DNA of 64,000 nt from Anaerolineae bacterium (GCA_023954475.1 JAMLHW010000004.1:186001-250000); one strand, 5' to 3'; shown: positions 1-9,369, numbered from the stretch's first letter. Numbers and translations: made by a program. The notes: a model not told the origin generated them from the sequence alone.

Positions 1-1977
1 TGCAACGAGGTGGCGATTTTGCCCTACTACATCGCCAATCTCAATATCGAGTACACCTACCAGCAAATCACCGGCCAGTACGAGCCGTTTGAGCACATCG
101 TCTTTGTCGATACACTCGACAACATGGGCTTTGCCTACGCAGGCAAGCAGATGTCGCTGTTTGGCCTGGTGGACGAAAACGCCGCCCGCATCAAGGCGCA
201 GAACGAGCGCGATATTTCGGTCATCATCGGCAACCCGCCGTACAATGCGTGGCAGGAGAATTTTAACCAGCAGAATGCCAACCGCCCGTACAAAGAAGTG
301 GACGAGCGCATCAAACAGACTTACATCAAGCACGGCACAGCGCAAAATCAAATCGGCGTCTACGACATGTACAGCCGCTTCTACCGCTGGGCGAGTGACC
401 GCTTGGGTGATGAAGGCATCATTGCATTCATTACCAACAGTTCGTTTATCGACGGGCGCATTTTCGACGGTTTTCGCAAGCTGGCGGCTGAGGAGTTCAG
501 CGACATCTATGTGATCGATTTGGGCGGCAACATTCGCAAGAATCCGAAGCTGTCGGGGCCGAAGCACAACGTCTTCGCGATTCAGACAGGTGTGGCGATT
601 GCATTTATGGTGCGTCGTAACGTTGACCAACGCGATGTAGGGGCGACCCATGGGTCGCCCCTACCGGCGGCACACATCCATTACGCGCGGCGGCCCGAAA
701 TGGAGGAAGCCAGCGACAAATTGCGTTTTCTCGCTACGACGCGGCTGCGCGACGTTTCATTCAAGCCCATTACCCCCAGCAAGCGCCACAACTGGATCAA
801 CCAAACCGACAACGACTTCGACGACCTTCTGCCACTCATTTCAAAAGACGTCAAAGCAGGCGATTCTCAAGAAGCTGTCTTCAGACTTTTTTCGCGCGGT
901 GTGGCAACGCAACGTGACGAGTGGGTCTACGATTTTTCGGCCGAAACGCTAGAGCGCAAAGTGCGCTTCCTCATCGACACTTACGAAGCCTCCCGTAAAA
1001 ATCCCGACTACGCCAATCGTATGCAAATCAAATGGGACCGTGAATTGACGAAATATCGGGACCGGCAAATCGAAAAACAATTCAATTCGGAACAACTGAT
1101 AGATGGGCAGTATCGTCCGTTCGTCAAAATGCGTCTTTATTCTGACCTGCACTTCAACGGAATGACTTACCAATTACCGAATCTGTTTCCAATTGGAAGG
1201 TCAAACGCAGCGATATGTTTCACTGATTCCGGTTCAGAAAAGCCCTTCATGACCATCGCCGCTGAAGAAATGCCAGATTTGCATTTGGTCGGAGCTGGTT
1301 GCAGTGCCCAATGCATGACACTGAATCGTTTTGACGACCTCGGCAATCGTGTGGACAACATCACCGATTGGGCGCTGGCGCAATTCAGAGGAAAGTATGA
1401 AGGCGGCTCCGCAATCCCACATCCGAAATCCGAAATCAAAAAGCGCGACATCTTCCACTACGTCTACGCCGTCCTGCACCATCCGGCATACCGCCAAAAA
1501 TACGAACTCAACCTCAAACGCGACTTCCCGCGCATCCCGTTCTATGCCGACTTTTGGCAGTGGGCGACGTGGGGCGCGCGCCTGATGGACCTGCACCTGC
1601 ATTACGAAACGGTTGATCCCTATCCCCTCGACCGCCACGACGCCGATCCCGACACCGTGCGTAAGGCGTACAGGGCCAAGCTCAGCGCCAATACCGCACA
1701 GGGCGTCATCACCCTCGACACCTATACCATGCTCAGCGGCGTGCCGGACGTGGCGTGGACATACCGCCTGGGCAACCGCAGCGCCCTCGAATGGATTCTC
1801 GATCGCTATAAAGAGCGCAAGCCACGCGACCCGACCATCCGCGAAAAGTTCAACACCTATCGCTTTGCCGATTACAAAGAACACGTTATCGACTTACTCT
1901 GCCGCGTGACGACGGTCAGCGTCGAGACGATGGCGATTGTCAACGTCATGCCCGCCTCCGTCGAAGAAGCGCTGTAG
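1..1977 (+). CDS. Type ISP-like restriction-modification protein, methyltransferase/TRD part (5' truncated)
   Basis: The frame is already open at base 1 (Cys-Asn-Glu precede the GTG at base 10), so the window edge cuts the gene and only about 658 C-terminal residues are seen. The catalytic motif of N6-adenine amino-methyltransferases, NPPY, lies at bases 232-243. The early 'LPYYIANLNIEYTYQ' and the late 'IPFYADFWQWATWGARLMD' segments resemble type ISP enzymes of the LlaGI/LlaBIII kind. In those, an Mrr-like nuclease and a translocase precede the methyltransferase and target-recognition domains; the upstream domains would lie outside the window. Two repeat-derived stretches sit in frame: a perfect 28 bp palindrome (637-664) and an 'AATCCGAAATC'-type element (1413-1437), encoding 'GATHGSPLPA' and 'IPHPKSEIK'. 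The stop codon TAG falls at the edge of a GTAGG repeat. A solitary adenine methyltransferase is the main alternative. Confidence 0.8.
   Translation, partial: CNEVAILPYYIANLNIEYTYQQITGQYEPFEHIVFVDTLDNMGFAYAGKQMSLFGLVDENAARIKAQNERDISVIIGNPPYNAWQENFNQQNANRPYKEVDERIKQTYIKHGTAQNQIGVYDMYSRFYRWASDRLGDEGIIAFITNSSFIDGRIFDGFRKLAAEEFSDIYVIDLGGNIRKNPKLSGPKHNVFAIQTGVAIAFMVRRNVDQRDVGATHGSPLPAAHIHYARRPEMEEASDKLRFLATTRLRDVSFKPITPSKRHNWINQTDNDFDDLLPLISKDVKAGDSQEAVFRLFSRGVATQRDEWVYDFSAETLERKVRFLIDTYEASRKNPDYANRMQIKWDRELTKYRDRQIEKQFNSEQLIDGQYRPFVKMRLYSDLHFNGMTYQLPNLFPIGRSNAAICFTDSGSEKPFMTIAAEEMPDLHLVGAGCSAQCMTLNRFDDLGNRVDNITDWALAQFRGKYEGGSAIPHPKSEIKKRDIFHYVYAVLHHPAYRQKYELNLKRDFPRIPFYADFWQWATWGARLMDLHLHYETVDPYPLDRHDADPDTVRKAYRAKLSANTAQGVITLDTYTMLSGVPDVAWTYRLGNRSALEWILDRYKERKPRDPTIREKFNTYRFADYKEHVIDLLCRVTTVSVETMAIVNVMPASVEEAL
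637..664. repeat. Perfect 28 bp palindrome inside a coding sequence
   Basis: The left half is gtaggggcgaccca and the right half is its exact reverse complement. It starts and ends with GTAG/CTAC, like the REP hairpins around the nearby RAYT gene, and it lies in frame within the methyltransferase ORF. It is probably a REP-family element inserted in a tolerated loop. Confidence 0.85.
1413..1437. repeat. AATCCGAAATC-type short repeat inside the methyltransferase gene
   Basis: The run aatcccaca-tccgaaatcc-gaaatc matches one arm of the inverted repeat between paaA and paaB (43065-43127), where ccgaaatcccaaatccgaaa occurs. Here it is read through in frame as part of the type ISP-like protein. Confidence 0.6.
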
Positions 1978-1980
1978 GAT

Positions 1981-2104
1981 GTAGGTCGGGTTGTTAACCC
2001 GACTGGTCAGCAGGATGTAGGTCGGGTTGTTAACCCGACTGGTCGGATTAGCAATCCGACCTACAATCTTTGGCACGTTGGGTCGGATTACTAATCCGAC
2101 CTAC
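1981..2104. repeat. Cluster of four REP-like hairpins upstream of the RAYT gene
   Basis: Four hairpins with 8 bp stems and 3 nt loops: gtcgggtt-gtt-aacccgac at 1985-2003 and 2021-2039, and gtcggatt-nnn-aatccgac at 2042-2060 and 2082-2100. The first two carry GTAG on their 5' side; the last two end in CTAC, so they are in inverted orientation. The first begins right after the TAG stop of the methyltransferase gene. A 5' GTAG at the foot of the hairpin is the known recognition mark of REP-associated transposases. Confidence 0.9.
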
Positions 2105-2127
2105 GGTTCAATCCGTTGTACAGGATT

Positions 2128-2724
2128 ATGGAAGAATTTTACCGCCGCAAACTCCCGCACATCCAGCCCAAAGGCACAACGTTGTTCGTGACGTTTCGCC
2201 TGGCGGGGTCGCTGCCGCGTACGGTGATCGATCAGTTGCAGGATACTTACGAAGCAGATGGCGGTGGCTATGAAGCAGGAAAGCGGTATTTCGGCCGATT
2301 CGACGCCCAACTCCACCAATCCACCGGCCCCCACTACCTACGACAACCTGCCCTCGCCACCGTCGTCGCCGACAGCCTGCGCTACCGCGACGGGCGCGTC
2401 TACCGCCTTGATGCGTTCACCGTCATGTCCAACCATGTCCATGCCGTATTTGCCCCACTGGAAAACGGCATCAAACCCGATGGTACGCCATCTTACTACA
2501 AGCTTTCTGAAATCATGCAGTCATTAAAGCGACACACCGCGCGGGCGTGCAATCGTCTGCTGGAACGGCAGGGAGCGTTCTGGCAGGCTGAGACCTACGA
2601 TCACGTGGTGCGTGACACCGAGGAATGGCGCAGGGTTGTGCGTTACGTAGTTGAGAATCCGGTCAAAGCGGGTCTGGTTGACGATTGGCAGGTGTGGCCC
2701 TACACCTACTGCGCATACCTGTAG
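2128..2724 (+). CDS. REP-associated tyrosine transposase (RAYT, IS200-like Y1 family)
   Basis: A protein of 198 residues from ATG at 2128; a TTG at 2116 is an in-frame alternative. The HUH-type metal-binding motif appears as 'MSNHVHAVF'. The RAYT signature follows near the C terminus: 'FWQAETYDHVVRD', containing the likely catalytic Tyr, then 'ENPVKAGLV'. Such single-domain HUH nickases cut and join single-stranded REP DNA, normally next to a GTAG tetranucleotide, and are usually single-copy genes embedded among their REPs. That is the case here: four hairpins lie upstream and an array of about 370 bp follows. The last 20 nt of the gene, cctactgcgcatacctgtag, are themselves repeated in each array unit, and the TAG stop is part of the first REP. 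Confidence 0.93.
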   Translation: MEEFYRRKLPHIQPKGTTLFVTFRLAGSLPRTVIDQLQDTYEADGGGYEAGKRYFGRFDAQLHQSTGPHYLRQPALATVVADSLRYRDGRVYRLDAFTVMSNHVHAVFAPLENGIKPDGTPSYYKLSEIMQSLKRHTARACNRLLERQGAFWQAETYDHVVRDTEEWRRVVRYVVENPVKAGLVDDWQVWPYTYCAYL

Positions 2725-3072
2725 GGCGGAATGGCATTCCGCCCCTGGTCGGATTCACAATCCAACCTACGGTGCTGGTACGTTTGGTCGGATTATCAAT
2801 CCAACCTACTGCGCATACCTGTAGGGCGGAATGGCATTCCGCCCTTGGTCGGATTGACAATCCAACTTACGGGTATTGGTGTGTTTGGTCGGATTAACAA
2901 TCCGACCTACTGCGCATACCTGTAGGGCGGAATGGCATTCCGCCCCTGGTCGGATTAGCAATCCAACTTACGGGTATTGGTGTGTTTGGTCGGATTAACA
3001 ATCCGACCTACTGCGCATGCCTGTAGGGCGGAATGGCATTCCGCCCCTGGTCGGATTAACAATCCGACCTAC
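2705..3072. repeat. Tandem REP array, four units of 100-101 bp
   Basis: Units start at 2705, 2805, 2906 and 3007 (the last is shorter), each beginning cctactgcgcat. A unit holds the hairpin gtagggcggaat-ggc-attccgccc, then one or two of ggtcggatt-nnn-aatccgacctac or its variant aatccaacctac. The first unit overlaps the last 20 bp of the RAYT gene, and that coding tail recurs in every unit, once as gcatgc instead of gcatac. The array stops 8 bp before the stop codon of the convergent epimerase gene. This explains the whole 356 bp gene-free stretch. Spacers are not unique, so it is not CRISPR. Confidence 0.93.
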
Positions 3073-3080
3073 GGATTGGG

Positions 3081-4064
3081 TTACACAAATCCATTCTCTC
3101 GATACCACGCGTACGCCTGTTCAACCATCGTCGCAAAAGGCGTCTGCGGCAAATCGAGTTCCTGCCGTGCCTTCGACATATCCGCATAGATGAATTTACG
3201 TGCAATGCGCACCTGATTAGCGTCAATCGGCACGCGATTGCCCAATACCAGCCGCGCCACGTCTACACCGACGGCTGCGAACGGCATCAACGCGCCGGGC
3301 AGTTTGAGTTTCGGCGGTTTTCGGCCGACAATGGCGCAAATCGTCGGAATCACCACATCGTACGGGACGTTCTCCCCACCCAAAATATACCGTTCGCCTG
3401 GCCTGCCCCGCTCGGCGGCGGCTAGCTGCCCTGCGACGACATCCGCCACCGCAACAAAATTCGAGCCGCCCGGCAGAATGAAATTCACATTGCCGCGTGC
3501 CGCTTCGGTAATAATCGAACCCGAAATCTCATTGACATCGCGCGGCCCCAGCACAATGGCCGGATTGACAATCACCGCCTCAAGCCCTTGCCGCACGGCA
3601 GAACGCACTTCGAGTTCGGCCAGATATTTGCTGTGACCATAGGGAAAACGGTGCGGGGGCAAGTTAAATCCGTGCGACTCCGTCAACAATTCGTCGCGTT
3701 CCGGAACACCCATCGCCGCCAGCGAACTGGTGAACACAAAGCGCTTGACACCAGCCTGCTGCGCCGCCGCTAACATGCGCTTGGTGCCGTCTACGTTGAC
3801 TTTGTAGAGCCAGGCTTCGCCCTGCCGCCAGTAATCGGCCACTGCGGCGACGTGAAAAACCCACTCACAATCTGCCATCACTGCCGCCAGCCGCGCAACG
3901 GGATCGAGCACATCGCCGATTGCACTGGCAAACTGGAGACCGCCCAGCGCCCGCAGCGATGACGTTTCACGGTGCAACACGCGCGGCACAATGCCACGTT
4001 CATTCAATCCCGCTACGAGATTGGCGCCGACAAATCCGGTTCCACCTGTCACAAATACATTCAC
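3081..4064 (-). CDS. NAD-dependent epimerase/dehydratase (extended SDR)
   Basis: A protein of 327 residues with the extended short-chain dehydrogenase pattern: N-terminal 'VTGGTGFVGANL' (NAD(P)-binding TGxxGxxG) and the catalytic YxxxK as 'PYGHSKYLAE' near residue 145. The overall form, with 'HVAAVADYW' and 'FVFTSSLAAMG', is closest to dihydroflavonol-4-reductase-like and hopanoid-associated (HpnA-like) epimerases. The substrate cannot be read from sequence. It is followed on the same strand by nothing, and is preceded 19 bp upstream by the GH3 gene, so the two are likely co-transcribed. A REP array abuts its 3' end. Confidence 0.85.
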   Translation of the reverse strand: MNVFVTGGTGFVGANLVAGLNERGIVPRVLHRETSSLRALGGLQFASAIGDVLDPVARLAAVMADCEWVFHVAAVADYWRQGEAWLYKVNVDGTKRMLAAAQQAGVKRFVFTSSLAAMGVPERDELLTESHGFNLPPHRFPYGHSKYLAELEVRSAVRQGLEAVIVNPAIVLGPRDVNEISGSIITEAARGNVNFILPGGSNFVAVADVVAGQLAAAERGRPGERYILGGENVPYDVVIPTICAIVGRKPPKLKLPGALMPFAAVGVDVARLVLGNRVPIDANQVRIARKFIYADMSKARQELDLPQTPFATMVEQAYAWYRENGFV

Positions 4065-4083
4065 GACTTTTCACCTTCCCACA

Positions 4084-6180
4084 TCACGTTTCATTGACTA
4101 TGCGCAGTTTTTCTGCAAGCAAATCGGCCGAACGGGACGACGATCCGACATAAACCGTGTACATAGCCGGTTCAACACGCCATGCTTTGCCGGAAACATC
4201 GAAATAAGCCAACGCTTCGGCCGATAATTCGAATGCGACATCCTGGCGTTCACCCGACTCAAGCGCGACTTTGCGAAAAGCGTAGAGCCGCCGTTTCGGC
4301 CGCATAACCGCGCCATCATCACAGCCCACATACAACTGCACTACTTCAGCCCCGGCACGCGTTCCGGTATTCGCCACTGTGACCTGTACCGTCACTGTCC
4401 CATCCACCGCAATCTCCGCAGCCGACAGGCGCAAATCGGTGACGGCAAACGTCGTATAACTCAGCCCAAAACCAAACGCAAATGCCGGTTCGTGGCCGTC
4501 GCGATCCAACAGCCAATAGCCGTGAAGATAATCGTAGGTGATCGTTGTGGCGTTGCGGTCGAAAAACGGCAACTGTGCGGCTGATTTGGGAAAAGTACAC
4601 GGCAGTTTGGCCGACGGATTAACTGCGCCGAACAAGATGTCGGCCAGCGCATGACCGCCTTCCATACCCGCGTACCACGCCATAACGATGGCGGGAACGG
4701 TCTGGCGCCACGCTTCGGTGACGATGGCGCTGCCGCCGACCATGACGACGACGGTGCGTGGATTGGCAGCAGCGACGGCGCGGATCAACGCTTCGTCATG
4801 CGCATGCAGGGTCAATGCCGCACGGTCGCCACCGATTGCTTTGCGCAACGGCGTTTTGATGTATTCGCCTTCATCGGCATGGGTGTAACCGACGACGATG
4901 ACGACAGTTTCGGCCGATTTTGCCGTGCGCACCGCACGTTGCACATCACTGCCGTCATCAAACAGAACGTCGCCGACGGCGGCGCGGATACCGGCCAGCG
5001 GTGTAACGACGTAAGGAGGACGCACCATGCTGCTGCCGTGATCACCCGTGTTGGCGATGTCTGCCAATCGGCCGATAACTGCAATCTGACCCGCCTGCCC
5101 TCCCTTAAGCGGCAAAAGCGGTTGCTCGGAGTCGGCGACTACTTCATTTTTGAGTAGTACCATCGACTTGCAGGCTGCTTCACGCGCCAATTGACGGTGT
5201 GCATCTCCGGCAACTGCATCTTGCCGGTAGCGTTCCGGCTCGCCGACGCCGGCAAAACGCAGTTTGGCACGCACAATGCGCAACACGGCGTTGTCGATAG
5301 CGGTTTCACTCACTTTTCCTTTGCGGATGGCGCGTTTCAGATTTCGGCCGAAACGCAGCGTAAACGGCATCTCAATATCCAGACCCGCCGCTGCCGCATC
5401 TGCTCCTTTCACCCCAAAGACAAAATCGGAAATGACAAAACCCTCAAAACCCCATTCCTCTTTTAAGATCGAGCGTAGCAGCACATCGTTATGGCCGCAA
5501 AACGCACCGTTGACCTGATTGTACGCGCTCATCACCGACGCCACGCCTGCATCGACACATTGCTTGAAATGGGGCAGATAAACTTCACGCAAAGTGCGCT
5601 CATCCACCTGCACATTGACCCTAAACCGGGCGTTTTCGATGCTGTTACAGGCAAAATGCTTGACACACGCCATGACATGACGCTGTACGCCACGTGTCAA
5701 TGCAACGCCCATTTCACCGAGCAAATGCGGGTCTTCACCGTATGTTTCCTGCGCCCGACCCCAGGCCGGATGCCGCAACAAGTTAACGCAGACGCCACCA
5801 AAAAAGTTAGCACCTTGGATCCGTGCCTCGACGCCGATAGCGTCGCCGATGCGTTCCTCAAGCTCGACATCCCACGAGGCACCGCGTGCCATCGACACGG
5901 GAAAACAAGTCGATTCGTACATCACAACGCCGCGTGGCCCATCGCTGAAGCGGATACCCGGTATGCCTAAACGTCGATTTTCACCACCTGGAATTGGGCT
6001 GGCGTTGTAAGCACGCAGCATCCCCCAACCATCGAGAAGTGGTGATTGATCGCCAGACATCTGGGCGATCTTTTCATCCAACGTCATCTGATCGCGCAAA
6101 TTGGCGGCGGCTGCCTCAATTTGGCCGTCGCTCCAGTTAGACGTATCGGGCAAAGCGCCCCAAACACCACCGGGAACCAA
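4084..6180 (-). CDS. Glycoside hydrolase family 3 (beta-glucosidase-like)
   Basis: About 698 residues. The N-terminal TIM barrel has 'QMTLDEKIAQMSG', 'GIRFSDGPRGV', 'ACVKHFACNS' (KHF motif) and 'FEGFVISDF', where the Asp is the expected nucleophile. A C-terminal alpha/beta sandwich and a fibronectin-III-like domain follow ('VTVANTGTRAGAEVVQLYV'). No signal peptide is seen, so it is probably cytoplasmic and acts on imported oligosaccharides or glycosides. The start is uncertain: the longest frame begins with TTG at 6180 with no clear ribosome binding site, and a later start before 'MTLDEK' is possible. It is in tandem with the epimerase gene downstream. Confidence 0.92.
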   Translation of the reverse strand: MVPGGVWGALPDTSNWSDGQIEAAAANLRDQMTLDEKIAQMSGDQSPLLDGWGMLRAYNASPIPGGENRRLGIPGIRFSDGPRGVVMYESTCFPVSMARGASWDVELEERIGDAIGVEARIQGANFFGGVCVNLLRHPAWGRAQETYGEDPHLLGEMGVALTRGVQRHVMACVKHFACNSIENARFRVNVQVDERTLREVYLPHFKQCVDAGVASVMSAYNQVNGAFCGHNDVLLRSILKEEWGFEGFVISDFVFGVKGADAAAAGLDIEMPFTLRFGRNLKRAIRKGKVSETAIDNAVLRIVRAKLRFAGVGEPERYRQDAVAGDAHRQLAREAACKSMVLLKNEVVADSEQPLLPLKGGQAGQIAVIGRLADIANTGDHGSSMVRPPYVVTPLAGIRAAVGDVLFDDGSDVQRAVRTAKSAETVVIVVGYTHADEGEYIKTPLRKAIGGDRAALTLHAHDEALIRAVAAANPRTVVVMVGGSAIVTEAWRQTVPAIVMAWYAGMEGGHALADILFGAVNPSAKLPCTFPKSAAQLPFFDRNATTITYDYLHGYWLLDRDGHEPAFAFGFGLSYTTFAVTDLRLSAAEIAVDGTVTVQVTVANTGTRAGAEVVQLYVGCDDGAVMRPKRRLYAFRKVALESGERQDVAFELSAEALAYFDVSGKAWRVEPAMYTVYVGSSSRSADLLAEKLRIVNET

Positions 6181-6356
6181 TTTTTGTCGTAATTTTATGT
6201 GCTTTTACTCCCTTGCCATAAGACTGGCATCTCAAATTTCCAAACTTGTGGGTCGGGGTGCGACCATTCTGATCGTACCGTCGCTGGCAAGCAGGATGCT
6301 CGCGCTCCCTAAACTCCTCAAAATCATGAAATCAGGATACTAGTGCTCTGAAAGCA

Positions 6357-7625
6357 TCACAGAAGTTCGATTACCGTCGCTTCGCCCTGCCCGACACCAA
6401 CGCACAACGTCGCCAGCCCATAACGCATTGATGCGCCGTTTGCAGCACGCCGCCGCATTTCATAGAGCAGCGTGGTCAAAATGCGTGCACCGGAACAACC
6501 AAGCGGATGGCCGAGTGCAATTGCGCCGCCATTTACGTTGACAATCTCGGGATTCATGCCCAATTCACGCATCACGCCAAGCGACTGCACGGCAAATGCT
6601 TCGTTTAGTTCGATCAGATTGATGTCATCCAGCGCAATGCCTGCACGAGACAGTGCCTTACGCGTTGCGCCGACGGGCCCCAGTCCCATCACGCGCGGAT
6701 CGACACCGTGTGCGGCTGATGCTATCCAACGTGCCATCGGTTTGAGGCCGAGTGCTTGGGCTTTTTCGGCCGAACACAGCACCATTGCACACGCCCCGTC
6801 ATTCAACCCGCTGGCATTCCCCGCTGTCACCGTGCCGCCCTTGCGGAATGCCGGTCGCAACTTCGCCAGAATTTCGGGGCTCGTGTCCAGCTCATAGCCA
6901 TCCGCACCCTTTTTGATACGTGGATGTTCATCCGTATCGACGACAATCGGATCGCCTTTGCGCTGTGGCAGCACAACCGGCACAATTTCATCCTTAAAAC
7001 GGCCGTTGTTGATAGCATCACACGCCTTGCGTTGGCTCTCAAATGCGAACGCGTCCTGCTCTGCACGCGTAATTTCGCCGCCCGTAACGGCCCCGGCACA
7101 ACTTTGATCGTAGATATTTTCGGCCGTTTCTCCCATCGCCTCCAACGGGAACATTTCGGCCATTTTCTTGTTGGGGTAGCGCCAGCCGAGCGTCGTATCG
7201 TAACCGGTAATATTGCCGGGCGGACCAAAAGCACGCTCGTTTTTGGGGAATGAATACGGGGCGCGGGTCATGCTCTCGACGCCACCGGCAACAAACACAT
7301 CACCTTCGCCGCAGCGAATGGCGCGGGCAGCCTGATTGACGGCGTTGAGACCGCTGGCGCACAACCGGTTCAACGTGACGGCGGCAACATGGTCGGGCAG
7401 TCCGGCGAGCAGCGTTGCCATGCGTGCGACGTTGCGATTGTCTTCGCCGGCCTGATTGGCGCAGCCAAAGTAGACTTCTTCGATCAATGCCGGATCGATT
7501 CCTGCGCGATTGATAGCTTCTTTGATGACGTGGGCGGCCATATCATCGGGCCGCACGGCAGACAACGCACCGGCCAATCGGCCGATTGGAGTGCGGACTG
7601 CGCTGACGATGACGACTTCTTTCAT
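6357..7625 (-). CDS. paaJ: Thiolase, 3-oxoadipyl-CoA thiolase type (PaaJ/PcaF-like)
   Basis: A protein of 422 residues with all thiolase landmarks: '[12 protein letters not shown]' with the acylated Cys near residue 89, 'NEAFA', '[17 protein letters not shown]' with the catalytic His, and 'CVGVGQGEA' with the second Cys. The early segment '[17 protein letters not shown]' is typical of beta-ketoadipyl-CoA thiolases, which cleave the last intermediate of the phenylacetate and beta-ketoadipate routes to acetyl-CoA and succinyl-CoA. The paa genes lie 33 kb away, so the link is by family resemblance. A TATAAT-like hexamer is present on the minus strand at 7661-7666. A general acetyl-CoA acetyltransferase is the alternative. 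Confidence 0.85.
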   Translation of the reverse strand: MKEVVIVSAVRTPIGRLAGALSAVRPDDMAAHVIKEAINRAGIDPALIEEVYFGCANQAGEDNRNVARMATLLAGLPDHVAAVTLNRLCASGLNAVNQAARAIRCGEGDVFVAGGVESMTRAPYSFPKNERAFGPPGNITGYDTTLGWRYPNKKMAEMFPLEAMGETAENIYDQSCAGAVTGGEITRAEQDAFAFESQRKACDAINNGRFKDEIVPVVLPQRKGDPIVVDTDEHPRIKKGADGYELDTSPEILAKLRPAFRKGGTVTAGNASGLNDGACAMVLCSAEKAQALGLKPMARWIASAAHGVDPRVMGLGPVGATRKALSRAGIALDDINLIELNEAFAVQSLGVMRELGMNPEIVNVNGGAIALGHPLGCSGARILTTLLYEMRRRAANGASMRYGLATLCVGVGQGEATVIELL

Positions 7626-7762
7626 GACTCAAGCTCCAGTGTGGAAGGTTTGCAGCCACAATTATACTGTAGGTTGTTTGCGAAATACGATTCGGTTCAT
7701 CGGAATGTAAGCACATCACCCATTCCGCCAATTCCAGACCAAAGATCAGGTACAATTACGAG

Positions 7763-8788
7763 ATGGCAACTGAATGGGACAACATCATTGGGCATGATTG
7801 GGCCGTTGACGTACTGCGCTCTGCCATTGAGTACGACCGGATTGGACAGGCGTATCTGATCACCGGTCCGGAACAGGTCGGCAAAACGACGCTGGCAGTG
7901 ACCTTTGCACAGGCGCTGAATTGTCAATCGGCCGAAAGCACAGCCCGCCCGTGTGGAACCTGTCGCAGTTGCACCTTGATCGCCGCCGGGCGACACCCGG
8001 ACGTACAACTGATCGAACCGGAAATCAGCAGTCGGGGCAAGGCGTCGATCAAAATCGAAACGATACGAGAACTGCAGCGCGGCTTGCAACTCGCTCCTTA
8101 TGAAGGACGCTACAAAGTCGCCATCATTAGCAATTTCGACGCTGCCAATCAAAATGCGGCCAACGCGTTTCTGAAAACGCTGGAAGAACCGCCTGAACAC
8201 GTCATCCTGATCCTCACGGCAACAGAAGCAGACGTACTCCTGGATACAATCCGGTCACGCTGCCGTGTGGTGGGCATTCGGCCGATACCGACACCAGCCA
8301 TCCGCCACGCCTTGACCACCCGGTGGGGCATTACTGCAGATGATGCCGACAAACTGGCCCATCTCGCCGACGGACGACTCGGCTGGGCTGTGACAGCAGC
8401 GACACACCCCGATCTGTTGGTCATGCGCCAGACGCAGCTTGCAACATTGCAGGAAATTCTCGCCGGTAATCGCGTCGCACGGTTCCAATCGGCCGACCAA
8501 CTGGCAGGCAAGCCGGAATCGCTACCAGTGCTGCTGCAATTGTGGATCAGTTGGTGGCGTGATGTGCTGCTGCTGGCAACTGGCGATCAGAGCGATGCGC
8601 TGACGAACATCGATTATCTGGGTCAATTAGCAACGCTAGCGCACCGATTGACGCCGGACGAGGCACTCATTGCACTCAATGCGACTAAAAATGCGCTGTG
8701 GCAACTGGAACGCAACGCTAACACGCGTCTCGTTTTAGAGAATTTGTTCCTGAAATGGCCGAACGCAACTGAGATAGTTTTAGGGTAA
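7763..8788 (+). CDS. holB: DNA polymerase III delta' subunit
   Basis: A protein of 341 residues of the AAA+ clamp-loader family. It shows Walker A 'GPEQVGKTT', the zinc-binding cysteine cluster 'CGTCRSC' with an additional upstream Cys, 'ANAFLKTLEEPPEH', and the arginine-finger 'SRC' box 'TIRSRCRVV'. The delta' subunit is part of the clamp loader that places the sliding clamp on DNA. The ATG lies only 6 nt after a TACAAT hexamer (7751-7756), hinting at a leaderless mRNA. It is divergent from the thiolase gene and has no obvious operon partner. Confidence 0.93.
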   Translation: MATEWDNIIGHDWAVDVLRSAIEYDRIGQAYLITGPEQVGKTTLAVTFAQALNCQSAESTARPCGTCRSCTLIAAGRHPDVQLIEPEISSRGKASIKIETIRELQRGLQLAPYEGRYKVAIISNFDAANQNAANAFLKTLEEPPEHVILILTATEADVLLDTIRSRCRVVGIRPIPTPAIRHALTTRWGITADDADKLAHLADGRLGWAVTAATHPDLLVMRQTQLATLQEILAGNRVARFQSADQLAGKPESLPVLLQLWISWWRDVLLLATGDQSDALTNIDYLGQLATLAHRLTPDEALIALNATKNALWQLERNANTRLVLENLFLKWPNATEIVLG

Positions 8789-8850
8789 AGGGGAAGGGGA
8801 AAAGGCAGCAAAGCACACAGCTAACAATCTCCCACCTCCCGTCTCCAATC

Positions 8851-9369
8851 TCACCAATCTTCTTCACCATAACCCGGCTCATCTTCGCGCAACGTGGCGT
8901 AAAGTCGGTCGACGTAGTCGCCCCCATCAAGGGTGAGATCGCCGATCTCAACTGCGTCCTGAAAGCGATCCCAGGTCGTGTGCAGAAAAAGAATGCGCCG
9001 CCAACGCAAACTGATGATCGGCCGCTCCAACTCGATCAACGGTCCCAACTGCACTTTGAAATAGGGATCGGCGGCGCGGGGATGATGGGGTTGGTCAGGC
9101 AGCAAGTCGCGGCGCGTGGTCAGTTCGTGGCCGAGGTTACGGGCGTAGAAATGGATGGCCCATTTGTCATCGTCGAATTTTCGGCCGAAATAAAATGCCA
9201 CATATTCCGCGTACAACCCTTTCGGCATATGCCGTGCCGGTATGCGATACCAGCCGTCGCGTTGAATGCGGGCAAAATCGGCCGGTTGCGGCACATAGGC
9301 GACGAGTACACGATCTTCCGGATACATGCTGTCTATTTTGCCGATAAACGGGGTCATCGGCAAACACAT
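8851..9369 (-). CDS. Conserved hypothetical protein
   Basis: A protein of 172 residues, soluble, without signal peptide. The core 'VLVAYVPQPADFARIQRDGWYRIP' (given in part) and 'YAEYVAFYFGRKF' suggests a small domain that I have seen at the N terminus of some endonuclease-like proteins, but I cannot assign a function. Start codons are possible at 9369 or at internal Met residues 5 or 15; residue 15 begins the conserved-looking part. It is convergent with holB, and the 62 bp between them holds only a purine-rich run. Confidence 0.7.
   Translation of the reverse strand: MCLPMTPFIGKIDSMYPEDRVLVAYVPQPADFARIQRDGWYRIPARHMPKGLYAEYVAFYFGRKFDDDKWAIHFYARNLGHELTTRRDLLPDQPHHPRAADPYFKVQLGPLIELERPIISLRWRRILFLHTTWDRFQDAVEIGDLTLDGGDYVDRLYATLREDEPGYGEEDW

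Noticed and set aside
1234-1884. Minus-strand open frame of 216 codons in the methyltransferase gene
   Set aside because: It is the antisense of a well-supported coding region and shows no family motif.
2705-3072. CRISPR-like regular array
   Set aside because: The units are tandem copies with no unique spacers, no cas genes are near, and a RAYT transposase with matching hairpins explains the array.
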